Source of the DNA: Coprococcus ammoniilyticus
Lineage (GTDB): Bacteria > Bacillota > Clostridia > Lachnospirales > Lachnospiraceae
Assembly (NCBI RefSeq): GCF_025567345.1
Contig: NZ_JAOQJS010000001.1
Span: forward strand, 248,001-312,000
DNA length: 64,000 nucleotides
Direction of reading: 5' to 3'
Shown: piece by piece, positions 34,106-42,192 of the stretch
Layout: each line of letters starts with the position of its first letter
How positions within the stretch are numbered: the stretch's first letter is position 1
The notes under the pieces: model-generated
The model's input: only the letters and a program-made list of their open reading frames with translations
What the model was told of the DNA's origin: nothing
The model's database searches: none
Position numbers and translations under genes: made by a program

Positions 34106-35983
34106 TTATTCCTCATGTTTCCGATATTCCAGCAACCGGATCTGCAAAGTTCTTCTTCCCGCAAATTCATTGATATCCGGATAATAGGCAACATCCAACA
34201 CCACATGACTGGGCATTCCTTTTAGTATTTTATCACATTCATTTGTTCCAAACCACTGTTTTATGTTAGAAATAAACACTTCCGGGTCAAAACTTATGCC
34301 TTCGATCGTACCACCGTTCTCCATCAGGAACGAAACCCGCAGAACATTCTGTCTTTTTCCCATGATCCTTGCGCTTTTTACACGCACACCACTCTGTGCA
34401 AATACCGGCTTCTCGTTGCCTTTTCCAAATGGCTCCAGAACCTCCAGTTCTTCGGTCAGTGGAATACTTACATAATCGAGCGGCATCGGCACATCGATCC
34501 GGAGCTTCGGTGTCAGAAGTTTTTCGTCAAGCGTACAATTCGCATTCATTTTTTCCCGAAGTCTGGCCAGATTCCGCTTCTCCATGGAAAAGCCCGCTGC
34601 CATCTCATGTCCTCCGAACTTCGTGAAATAATCACTGCATTTATTGATCTCATCATACATATTATAGCCTTCGATCGAACGACCGGAGCCCTTGATGATT
34701 CCTTCTTCTTCGCTGTCCGTAAATAACAGCACCGGACGATAATACCGTTCCTTGATCCTGCCTGCGATAATCCCGACCAGACTTTCATGCAGTTTCGGAA
34801 TATACATAACAAGTACCCGGTCCGACAATGCCGCAACTCCTGTCTCCGGAACTGCTCCCATAAGCAGATGATCCGAAGTTTCAAGCAGCCCGATTGCCGT
34901 TTTTGTTCCCTGCTCTGTCATATCTTTTCGGGTATTATTGATATTTAACAGTTCAATCGCACGCTCATTTGCCTTAAAGCTGTCTGTTTCAAGCAGGAAT
35001 TCCAGGCTGGTCTTCGCATCTCCAAGTCTGCCCGCTGCATTGATACACGGTCCAATGATAAATCCCAGATCAAATGCTGACAGCTTCTTACCATCCCTGC
35101 CGCTGTTTGTGATCAGTGCCTTCAAACCATAATTACTACTGTCAGATAACCGGTGAAGTGCCTCTCTTACAATGATACGGTTCTCATCTACCAGATTCAT
35201 AACATCACAGACGGTTGCAATTCCAAGGATCTCTATAAATGCCTCACACTCCGCTTCCGGTATCCCGCACATCCGATATAACAACTGGATAAATTTGTAT
35301 GCCACACCCGCTCCGCACAATTCCTTGCACGGATATTCACAGCCCGGCTGCTTGTGATCGATCACCGCATCCGCTTCCGGTACTTTGTATACCCGAATAT
35401 CATTTTCATCTGTATCATATGGAATATCATGGTGATCCGTCACGATTACCCGCATCCCATATTCTTTTGCTTTTCTCACCGCATCAAATGCCGCAATCCC
35501 GTTATCACAGGTAATGATCATACTGACCTGATCGGCTGCCGCCGCATCTACCATACGGATATTGATTCCATATCCATCATAGATCCGGTGCGGAATATCA
35601 TAATCGATCCCGTCTCCTGCAGGCGAACCATTTTCATGCTCCCACACACGCTGTAAGCCTTTATACAATATGTAGTTTGAACTTACACCATCCACATCAT
35701 AATCCGAAATGATCCGTATCCGGTTCCGACTCCGGATCTCCTCCAGCATAAGGCTGCAGCCCTTCTCCATATTCTTCATCATCACAGGATCATGCAGCCG
35801 GTCAAGCCCCCCATTCAGATAGGTATCAATCTCTTCATCTGTTATCACATCCCGGTTCCGAATCACCCTTGCAGTTACCGGATCAATATGAAAACGCTCT
35901 GCGATCCCAAAGAAATCAGCCCGCTTTCCATACATTGTCCACACCATATCATATTTTATCGGAGGTTTTATCTCTGTTGCCAT
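34106..35983 (-). CDS. recJ: RecJ-like single-stranded-DNA exonuclease
   Basis: A DHH-superfamily exonuclease of 625 residues. Motif I IISDYDVDGVSSNYIL near 91-106, motif III VTDHHDIPYD near 178-187 with the DHH residues, and GPCINAAGRLGDAKTSLEFL near 312-331 are complete. The DHHA1 region contains GFSMEKRNLARLR near 462. RecJ degrades ssDNA 5'-3' in recombination and mismatch repair. It is the first gene of the minus-strand run and is divergent from the small HTH gene. Confidence 0.95.
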   Translation of the reverse strand: MATEIKPPIKYDMVWTMYGKRADFFGIAERFHIDPVTARVIRNRDVITDEEIDTYLNGGLDRLHDPVMMKNMEKGCSLMLEEIRSRNRIRIISDYDVDGVSSNYILYKGLQRVWEHENGSPAGDGIDYDIPHRIYDGYGINIRMVDAAAADQVSMIITCDNGIAAFDAVRKAKEYGMRVIVTDHHDIPYDTDENDIRVYKVPEADAVIDHKQPGCEYPCKELCGAGVAYKFIQLLYRMCGIPEAECEAFIEILGIATVCDVMNLVDENRIIVREALHRLSDSSNYGLKALITNSGRDGKKLSAFDLGFIIGPCINAAGRLGDAKTSLEFLLETDSFKANERAIELLNINNTRKDMTEQGTKTAIGLLETSDHLLMGAVPETGVAALSDRVLVMYIPKLHESLVGIIAGRIKERYYRPVLLFTDSEEEGIIKGSGRSIEGYNMYDEINKCSDYFTKFGGHEMAAGFSMEKRNLARLREKMNANCTLDEKLLTPKLRIDVPMPLDYVSIPLTEELEVLEPFGKGNEKPVFAQSGVRVKSARIMGKRQNVLRVSFLMENGGTIEGISFDPEVFISNIKQWFGTNECDKILKGMPSHVVLDVAYYPDINEFAGRRTLQIRLLEYRKHEE

Positions 35984-36104
35984 TTACTCTTACTCCCATC
36001 CATATCTATTCTTCCGCTATTCCTGATTGCAAAGGAATTATACACCAGTAAAAAATCGACCGTCAACTTCTTACATTCCGCCGCATTGCTGTAATACCGT
36101 AATT

Positions 36105-36171
36105 CACCTTTCAGGTTGTGTTCTTATACACCTCACAGGTTGTTTATTTGTTTTTTTATTCAAAATATAAT
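36105..36171 (+). promoter_or_regulatory. Two operator-like palindromes and promoter before the HTH gene
   Basis: ACCT-TTC-AGGT (36106-36116) and ACCT-CAC-AGGT (36130-36140) are two 11-bp palindromes, 24 nt centre to centre, each within a direct repeat CACCTnnCAGGTTGT. TATAAT follows at 36166-36171, with TTTATT 17 nt upstream of it at 36143. The sites lie just upstream of the -35 box and could control the HTH gene, the divergent recJ run, or both. Confidence 0.6.
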
Positions 36172-36190
36172 GTAGTTTGGAGGTATTTTT

Positions 36191-36532
36191 ATGGAGAACT
36201 TATACGCACAGATCGGTCAGAGGATCGTACAGATCCGGCGCTCAAATAACCTTACGCAGTACCAGCTTGCAGAGATGCTCGATATCTCTGTCAAACATTG
36301 CAGCGCCATAGAACGGGGAAAATCCAGTCTGTCCCTTGAAAAAATGATTGATTTCTGTGATCATTTCGGCGTAGATCTTGATTATCTGATCCGCGGGATC
36401 AAAAAATCGGATACAATTTTATCCTGCATTCCACATACCGTAGTCGAGATCATGACTTCTGACGACGAAAAAAGGAAGCAATTATTTATAGAATACATAG
36501 AAATGTTCAATTCCATTTCCAATTCTGATTAA
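36191..36532 (+). CDS. Small XRE-family HTH regulator
   Basis: A 113-residue protein. Residues 8-66 form a Cro/C1-type HTH (IVQIRRSNNLTQYQLAEML, then SVKHCSAIERGKSSLSLEKM), followed by a 45-residue helical tail that may dimerise or sense. GGAGGT (36179-36184) precedes the ATG. The two palindromes upstream suggest autoregulation. The target is unknown; similar proteins in Lachnospiraceae are stand-alone regulators. Confidence 0.9.
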   Translation: MENLYAQIGQRIVQIRRSNNLTQYQLAEMLDISVKHCSAIERGKSSLSLEKMIDFCDHFGVDLDYLIRGIKKSDTILSCIPHTVVEIMTSDDEKRKQLFIEYIEMFNSISNSD

Positions 36533-36575
36533 CAGCTATTCCTATTGATATAATGGCATATTTCCATATCATAAC

Positions 36576-36618
36576 AAAAAACGAATCTGAAAGCCTTTTG
36601 CTTACAGGTTCGTTTTTT
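36576..36618. terminator. Bidirectional terminator
   Basis: AAAAACGAATCTG pairs with CAGGTTCGTTTTT (one G-U type pair) around a 15-nt loop, with A-tract and T-tract on both sides. It separates the converging HTH and DUF4358 genes. Confidence 0.88.
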
Positions 36619-36625
36619 ATATCTG

Positions 36626-37114
36626 TTATTTGAAATATTTGTTGATGATCTCGTTTGCCTTATCCGTATCATCTGTTACACAGTATACAACATAATTTCC
36701 GTCCTCTTTTATGATCGCCTTGTCAAGACGTCCGGTTTCGGATGGCTTGTAATCTGCATATGATGTTGTCTGTTTTTCTTTTCTGTCTTCACAGGCTGTT
36801 TTTACCTTGTCAGCCGCATCCGAATCTGCTGCCTCAAATACTGCAATCTCCTCAGCAGTTGCTCCGGTCGATACGATTATCACGCTGTCTTTTACGCTGT
36901 CTGCATCAATTCCGTAATATGTGAGTGCCATGCCTGTATCAAGCTCTGAAAGCGTATCTTCAAATGTCAGCCCGCTCTTCAGTTCATTTGCCATGTCCTT
37001 AACATTTATATTCAGGTCTTCCTTTGAACCACCTGCTCCACCAACCGTTGTTCCACAGCCTGCAAGCATTCCTGCCAGGCTAAAAATTGCACATAACTTT
37101 ACTAATTTCTTCAT
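36626..37114 (-). CDS. DUF4358 lipoprotein
   Basis: A 162-residue exported protein. The signal peptide MKKLVKLCAIFSLAGMLAGC ends with a lipobox Cys at residue 20. A short Gly/Ser linker is followed by a compact domain (ALTYYGIDADSVKDSVIIV, ATAEEIAVFEAADSDAADKV) typical of DUF4358. Function is unknown; the Lachnospiraceae carry many copies. It is downstream of the SGNH hydrolase gene on the same strand with a 69-nt gap. Confidence 0.88.
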   Translation of the reverse strand: MKKLVKLCAIFSLAGMLAGCGTTVGGAGGSKEDLNINVKDMANELKSGLTFEDTLSELDTGMALTYYGIDADSVKDSVIIVSTGATAEEIAVFEAADSDAADKVKTACEDRKEKQTTSYADYKPSETGRLDKAIIKEDGNYVVYCVTDDTDKANEIINKYFK

Positions 37115-37183
37115 CTTGTTTATTCTCTCCTGTTACTTCTGTCTGATACTGTTATGATGATCCGAATATCTCTATCCGGGCAT

Positions 37184-38200
37184 TTACTTCTTTATATATA
37201 CATTCTGTCGGATGTAATCCAGCCATTTCTCGCAATATTCCTGATTGCAATGTCGTCCATCGGTACTGGCATCTGCCGGGAGAACTCCGTCTACCGTCAC
37301 ACTGCTTGCAACATCCAGATAAATGATATCGCCATAATCCTTACACATCCGTTTCAACAGCTTGTTGAATGCTTTAATGTTGGAGTTATTATAAATCTCA
37401 TCTTCATCTGATAAAGCCTTGGATACCGGAAGAATATTCTCAACATAGATCGTTGCATTTGGCTGTATCTCTCTTATTGCATCAATAAATGCTTTATAGT
37501 CCTCAATGAATACATCCTCATAGATCCATCCAAGCTCGTTAATACCAAATGAAATGTATATATTCTCATAATCCTTCTGCTTCAGTGCTTCCAGTGCCGT
37601 CAACATTCCGTCACTTGTAGAAACAATCGGCTCTGTCATGACCTTTTCGATATTCAGCCCCTTGGAACAGAACGCGTCCAGATTCGACATTCCGGTATAA
37701 AGACTAAGTCCCTCGGTTCTTGAATCACCGATCAGTACCGCTGTATCAAAATAAGCATCATCCGTTACATTTCCCGGCGTATACAGTTTCTTATCATACC
37801 AGTCATTTCCTTTAGATGATGTATCCGGGTCCTCGATATTCACATATTTTACTGTTGAACCGCCTTCCTCGGATGATGCGGCAGTCGTTGTTTCTTCCGT
37901 TTCCGCTGCTTCCGTTGTTACCTTTTCCGTAGTCGGTTTCTCTGTTGTCGCTGCTTCCGTTGTTATCTTCTCCGTCGTTTTTTCCTCGGAAGCCTCCTCC
38001 GATGCATCCGATCCGGTCGCAACATTTTCTATCTGATGGTCATTTCCATTTTCTCTGTCAAAGTTCCATATATCCTGTCTGTATCTTGTCGCAAATATCG
38101 CTATCGAACATACCAGAAATACGGCAGCCACACTGCTGATCTTTATCTTATCGCACCGCTCACTTTTTATCCTGGTGCTATATCTTTTCTCATTGTCCAT
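37184..38200 (-). CDS. Membrane-anchored SGNH/GDSL hydrolase
   Basis: About 338 residues with a membrane anchor near 24-40 (ISSVAAVFLVCSIAIFA), then a Thr/Glu-rich linker with a TTEK/TTEA repeat (about 70-110) that probably spans the cell wall, then an SGNH domain. The nucleophile is in VLIGDSRTEGLSLY near 158, the block III Asn in SFGINELGW near 222, and the Asp/His pair near 317 (DGRHCNQEY). Such enzymes remove acyl groups from polysaccharide or peptidoglycan; the substrate is unknown. The ATG at 38200 is used; a start at 38212 has GAGGA too close. Confidence 0.88.
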   Translation of the reverse strand: MDNEKRYSTRIKSERCDKIKISSVAAVFLVCSIAIFATRYRQDIWNFDRENGNDHQIENVATGSDASEEASEEKTTEKITTEAATTEKPTTEKVTTEAAETEETTTAASSEEGGSTVKYVNIEDPDTSSKGNDWYDKKLYTPGNVTDDAYFDTAVLIGDSRTEGLSLYTGMSNLDAFCSKGLNIEKVMTEPIVSTSDGMLTALEALKQKDYENIYISFGINELGWIYEDVFIEDYKAFIDAIREIQPNATIYVENILPVSKALSDEDEIYNNSNIKAFNKLLKRMCKDYGDIIYLDVASSVTVDGVLPADASTDGRHCNQEYCEKWLDYIRQNVYIKK

Positions 38201-38212
38201 TCTCTTATTCAT

Positions 38213-38536
38213 TCCTCTTTTTGCCTTACATTTTATAAAAGGAAAGGGTCTTATCCCGTTAGCTTCGATTATAGCATACCACTTTACATAAGTGTACAGA
38301 TTTTAAAATTTCTACATAATTCGCAGTTTTAGTCGTTTTTCGACTTTTCTGATTGTTGAAATTAACAAATCTTGTTTCATTTTTATGGACACTTTTTAAC
38401 TTAAGTGTTACTATTCTATTAGATTTTTGAGATGGGTCTGTTTTCACACTTACACATACATAATATTATCTTGCAGACTTTTTCCGTTTTATGTATCTTA
38501 AATACAAATACTTATCACTTTATATGGGAGGCTACT
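38213..38536. promoter_or_regulatory. Divergent control region with two CACTT...AAGTG palindromes
   Basis: This 324-nt gap separates the divergent SGNH hydrolase and aldose epimerase genes. It holds CACTT-TACAT-AAGTG (38280-38294) and ACACTT-8nt-AAGTGT (38389-38408), which share the half-site ACTT/AAGT. AGTCG-ttttt-CGACT lies between them (38331-38345). The epimerase ribosome site GGGAGG is at 38526-38531. No promoter is clear enough to place. Confidence 0.45.
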
Positions 38537-39538
38537 ATGAGTTTTAGCGCAAAAAACTATGATTTTAAAGGCGAAACCTGTATCGAACTTATCGCAGGAG
38601 ATTTTCGTGCATTGATCGCACCTTTTAACGGAAGTAATGTAATGAAGCTGGAAAACACAGCCCTTAATATTGATATCTTAAGAAATGATCTGTCACTTTC
38701 ACCGGAAGAACTGAAGGCTGCTGCCGAGGTATACGGTATGCCTACTTTATATCTTCCAAACAGATTATCTCATGGAAATCTGAAAACCTCAGATGCCATG
38801 TATCATTTTCCTTGCAACGATCCGCTGGGCAACCATCTGCATGGTTTTCTTCACAAACGCTGCCATACAATTGATGACATGTATGTAGAGGGTGAAAGTG
38901 CTGTTGCAAAGACTTCTTATATATATGATGAAAATGATGAATTTTTCGAAACTTTCCCTGTCAGCTTCAAGGCAGAATTTGTCTTTACACTGACAGCAGA
39001 CGGACTGGATTATTCCTTTACACTGACCAACCTTTCCAAGGTTCAGATGCCTTATGGTGTATGTAACCATATCGCATTCAAAGCACCGTTTACAAATGGC
39101 GGAAGCGGCGCAAATGTGCGTCTGCAGGTTCCGATCGGTGACAAATGGGAACTCAGCGACACCTGTATTCCAACCGAGAAAACACTGCCGCTTACCAGAT
39201 ATGATATGATGTACAAAGAGGGTGACATGGTTCCTGTTCTTCAGGACATCGACAACGACCTCTATACCGCTGAAATGAATGAATTAGACGGCAAGCCATT
39301 CTATGGTGTCATCGTAACCGATAAAGTTACAGGCGTCCGTGTCTGCTACGAAGTATGTGATGTTATGAAATACTGGATCATGTGGAATGATCACGGCATG
39401 AAAGAATTCTTCTGTCCGGAACCTATGAGCTGGAACATTGATGCTCCAAACCTTTCCGGTGATCCTGCCGTAACCGGCTACACCGAACTGGCTCCCGGCG
39501 AATCCAAAACCGTAACCGAGAGAATTTTTGTAAGATAA
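38537..39538 (+). CDS. Aldose 1-epimerase family protein (galactose mutarotase-like)
   Basis: A 333-residue beta-sandwich enzyme of the galactose mutarotase-like superfamily. Such proteins interconvert alpha and beta anomers of hexoses. GNHLHGFLHKR near 97-107 carries the first active-site His; GVCNHIAFKAPF near 174-185 carries the second; the base Glu is probably in the region near 300 (EFFCPEPMSW). The start at 38537 is chosen for GGGAGG; the frame extends upstream but without a ribosome site. It is monocistronic. Confidence 0.85.
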   Translation: MSFSAKNYDFKGETCIELIAGDFRALIAPFNGSNVMKLENTALNIDILRNDLSLSPEELKAAAEVYGMPTLYLPNRLSHGNLKTSDAMYHFPCNDPLGNHLHGFLHKRCHTIDDMYVEGESAVAKTSYIYDENDEFFETFPVSFKAEFVFTLTADGLDYSFTLTNLSKVQMPYGVCNHIAFKAPFTNGGSGANVRLQVPIGDKWELSDTCIPTEKTLPLTRYDMMYKEGDMVPVLQDIDNDLYTAEMNELDGKPFYGVIVTDKVTGVRVCYEVCDVMKYWIMWNDHGMKEFFCPEPMSWNIDAPNLSGDPAVTGYTELAPGESKTVTERIFVR

Positions 39539-39542
39539 AAAA

Positions 39543-39762
39543 GTCTATCGGGATATGTTCTTTCAGAGAAACGGCTCTGCTATAAATGACTCGCTGCGAT
39601 TTCTGTTCGCTGCACATGCCTAATTTGTAAATACTCCTGTGCTAACTCGCCTTCGGCTCAAACAAGCACCCGTATTTACTGGCAATGTGCATCTTACTAC
39701 GAAATCCACGCTAATGTCATTTTATAGCAGAGCCGTTTCTCTGAAAGGACACATCCGGTAGA
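39543..39762 (-). repeat. Family-2 long hairpin element, copy D
   Basis: Arms 39543-39590 and 39715-39762 pair almost completely over 47 bp, including TTTCAGAGAAACGGCTCTGC. The core on the minus strand has GATTTC:GAAATC, GCACAT:ATGTGC, GTAAATAC:GTATTTAC, TGCT:AGCA and GCC-GAA-GGC, with the internal loop TGTTTGA/GAGTT. Copy F has the same plan but different pairs. It fills most of the 302-nt gap between the epimerase and zinc-ribbon genes. Confidence 0.8.
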
Positions 39763-39775
39763 CATAGATTTATAA

Positions 39776-39824
39776 AAAACACGGCATATGTATTCTGTGT
39801 AAAGAATAGCATATGCCATGTTTT
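39776..39824. terminator. Bidirectional terminator
   Basis: AAAACA-c-GGCATATG pairs with CATATGCC-a-TGTTTT. It serves the converging epimerase and zinc-ribbon genes and shows that the element at 39543 is not the main terminator. Confidence 0.82.
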
Positions 39825-39840
39825 CATATAAGGCTCGGTC

Positions 39841-40626
39841 TTATTCGGTCTCTACCGTTCCACCGAGATACCATTTGCCGCCCTTCTTGTAACAGATCAG
39901 TGACATCTTGTCATCCTCTGTCTCTTTCTCTCCAAGGTAGTTTATTGTCATGGTATAATCAACATCACAGATATAAGCACACCTTACTTTGCTTGCTACA
40001 GATGTATCACCATACAGACCTTCGCACATATTCTTGATAGTTGCTCTGTTTGCCTTCTCTGTTGATGTGATCTTGTAATCAATAGAATACTCAACCCCCA
40101 TAGAGGTCAGAAGCTCGAAGCTGCTGGATAATGTTGCCACATCATTGTCTGCAACACATTCTTTATCAACAAGTGATACGATCTTATCTGTATCTGCTTC
40201 TTCAATTCCGGTCATAAACTGATCTACTAATTTCTTGCTCTTCTTGGCTCCCCCAAGCGAACCTGAAAACAGGAATATAACTGCTGCTGCAATTACTGCA
40301 AGTGCAACAATGATTCCAATAACTGCTCCTGCGCCGGATTTCTTCTTTTTTGGTGGCTGCTGATAACCTACGCCATTATCAAATCCCGGTGTACCATATG
40401 CATTTCCCGCATAACCATTCTGCATTGGATCTCCCTGATACTGTGGTCCACCATACTGTGGATCCATCCCCATTCCCTGCTGTGGTTGTGCACCATATGC
40501 TGCATTTTCCGGCTGCTGTGGCTGATCATTCCCTGCAAGTGCGAATCCACCACTTGTACCTACTGCTGCCCCACATACAGGACAAACAGATTCATTTGTC
40601 TCTGCTCCGCAATTTGGACAATTCAT
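39841..40626 (-). CDS. Zinc-ribbon membrane protein, function unknown (paralogue 1)
   Basis: A 261-residue protein. The N-terminal zinc ribbon is CPNCGAETNESVCPVCG (residues 3-19). A Gln/Gly/Pro/Tyr-rich segment follows (about 30-100, with QPQQ and PQYGG), then a KKKKSG stop and one membrane helix (AVIGIIVALAVIAAAVIFLF, near 107-126), and an extracytoplasmic domain of about 120 residues beginning KLVDQFMTGIEEADTDKIVS. The domain looks like DUF4878-type NTF2-fold stress lipoprotein domains. The start at 40626 follows AGGAGGAGAG. It is the second gene after its paralogue. Confidence 0.82.
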   Translation of the reverse strand: MNCPNCGAETNESVCPVCGAAVGTSGGFALAGNDQPQQPENAAYGAQPQQGMGMDPQYGGPQYQGDPMQNGYAGNAYGTPGFDNGVGYQQPPKKKKSGAGAVIGIIVALAVIAAAVIFLFSGSLGGAKKSKKLVDQFMTGIEEADTDKIVSLVDKECVADNDVATLSSSFELLTSMGVEYSIDYKITSTEKANRATIKNMCEGLYGDTSVASKVRCAYICDVDYTMTINYLGEKETEDDKMSLICYKKGGKWYLGGTVETE

Positions 40627-40727
40627 AATCTCTCCTCCTAAAAGTAAAAAATAATAAATAGTATTTGTGAACTTTTTGTGTCTGCTCACATTTTGAGTGT
40701 ATCAGATGAAGCTTCTTTTTACAATGA

Positions 40728-41924
40728 TTAATTTTCTACTGTTCCACCAATATACCATTTACCTTCCTTCTCGTAGCAGATCAATGACATCTTATTATCT
40801 CCTGTCTCTGTTTCGCCAAGGTAGCTCATGGTTATAGAAAAATCAACATCACAGATGTAAGCACAATTTATCTTGTCTGCTTCAGATGCATCATTATAAA
40901 GAGTTTCACACACATCCTTTATATCTTCCTCATCTGCTTTTTTGGATGAAGTGATTTTATAATCTATCGTATATTCTACACCCATAGACTGCAAAACTTC
41001 AAAGCTGCTGGATAACGTCTCAATATCATTATCAGAGACACATTTACTATCAACAAGGGATACGATCTTATCTGTATCCGCTTCCTCTATACCTGACATG
41101 AACTGATCAACTAACTTACTGCTTATTAACTCTCCACATTCAAACCCGTTATCATCAGAACAGTATATGTACCATTTGTCCCCTTTTTTATAACATACAA
41201 ATGATAAATTTTCCGTATCAGACCTTGTCTCATCTGTATATGATATTGTGTATTCCGTTTTACAAACAAATGCAGATTTTATTTTATCAGAAACTTTTGA
41301 TTCCTCATATAGATTATCACACAAATCCTCAATGGTATCTTTGTCTGCCTTTTCAATGGATTGAATCTCATAATCGAATGAATAATGAATCCCTATTGAT
41401 TCTATATATTCCAGATTCTCAATCATATCAGTTACCATATTAGTACCGGTTCCTGATTCATCTATACATTTTAATACATTGTCAATATCCGCATCATTGA
41501 TGCTCCCATAAGCTGTCATTACTTCATTGACCAGGCGTTCACTTTCCTTTGGACCTATATAAAAATCACTTTTAAAATATATGATCACCGCTACTATAAC
41601 CAAAACAAGAATACCTGCTGCAAATCCTATTATCAGACCTGCTTTTGATTTTTTCTTTTGTTTCTGTGGTTGATTTCCGTAATCCGGTATAATCTGCTGT
41701 GCTGATGAATTTTCATAATACATAGCTGCCTGCTGATTTGGCTGGCTGTTATAATACATCCCTGCCTGCTGATTTGGCTGGCCGTTATAATACATCCCTG
41801 CCTGCTGATTTGGCTGGTTGCCATAATACATTTCCGCCTGCTGGGTATAAGTCTGTGGCATTTTCATTCCACATACCGGACATACCTCACCTTCTATTTC
41901 TGCCCCACAATTTGAACAATACAT
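40728..41924 (-). CDS. Zinc-ribbon membrane protein with duplicated external domain (paralogue 2)
   Basis: A 398-residue relative of the neighbouring gene. The zinc ribbon CSNCGAEIEGEVCPVCG is at 3-19; a tandem 12-residue repeat QPNQQAGMYYNG (about 36-75) follows; then a membrane helix (LIIGFAAGILVLVIVAVIIY near 98-117). The external part holds two copies of the same domain, RLVNEVMTAYGSINDADIDN onwards and KLVDQFMSGIEEADTDKIVS onwards. The second copy is about 75 percent like the domain of paralogue 1, which suggests recent duplication. The ATG follows GAGGAG. Function unknown. Confidence 0.82.
   Translation of the reverse strand: MYCSNCGAEIEGEVCPVCGMKMPQTYTQQAEMYYGNQPNQQAGMYYNGQPNQQAGMYYNSQPNQQAAMYYENSSAQQIIPDYGNQPQKQKKKSKAGLIIGFAAGILVLVIVAVIIYFKSDFYIGPKESERLVNEVMTAYGSINDADIDNVLKCIDESGTGTNMVTDMIENLEYIESIGIHYSFDYEIQSIEKADKDTIEDLCDNLYEESKVSDKIKSAFVCKTEYTISYTDETRSDTENLSFVCYKKGDKWYIYCSDDNGFECGELISSKLVDQFMSGIEEADTDKIVSLVDSKCVSDNDIETLSSSFEVLQSMGVEYTIDYKITSSKKADEEDIKDVCETLYNDASEADKINCAYICDVDFSITMSYLGETETGDNKMSLICYEKEGKWYIGGTVEN
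41713..41838 (-). repeat. 36-nt coding tandem repeat
   Basis: Three full units begin at 41731, 41767 and 41803 and the flanks are partial units. Each encodes QPNQQAGMYYNG or a near variant. The nucleotide identity is high, so the copy number may vary between strains. Confidence 0.88.
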
Positions 41925-42031
41925 ATAAACTCCTCCTCATATGTAAAAATAATACTTATATTGTATATAAGCCTATCAAACTGTGCTTCTTTTTACAATG
42001 ATTATTTTTCCACATTTTATCATGGGTTTTG

Positions 42032-42060
42032 TTGTCAAATATCCTATTTTATTATATAAT
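42032..42060 (+). promoter_or_regulatory. Promoter of the cellobiose phosphorylase gene
   Basis: TTGTCA (42032-42037) and TATAAT (42055-42060) are separated by 17 nt. The leader is about 125 nt. Confidence 0.85.
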
Positions 42061-42117
42061 ATGCCCATATGGCTGTTTTTATAAAGGGCGTGTTATGTCC
42101 TTTGTAAGGGAGAGATC

Positions 42118-42165
42118 ATGGAGCAGCGGATACTGCCTGATAACGGCAGACACTACTTATCTTAA
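42118..42165 (+). CDS. Candidate 15-residue leader peptide
   Basis: An open frame MEQRILPDNGRHYLS with AAGGGAGAG (42106-42114) three nt before the ATG. It lies in the leader of the cellobiose phosphorylase gene and ends 27 nt before that ATG. CTGCC-tgataac-GGCAG (42133-42149) is a hairpin inside the frame. Its translation is unproven; it may couple to or regulate the downstream gene. Confidence 0.35.
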   Translation: MEQRILPDNGRHYLS

Positions 42166-42192
42166 TACACATGAAAGGAAGGTATATATTAC

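Noticed and set aside
39543..39762. Insertion sequence or passenger gene inside the family-2 element
   Set aside because: No open frame of meaningful length or transposase motif exists within either copy.
41713..41838. Regular 36-nt repeats taken as a possible CRISPR array
   Set aside because: There are no unique spacers; the units are contiguous, in frame and encode a peptide repeat.
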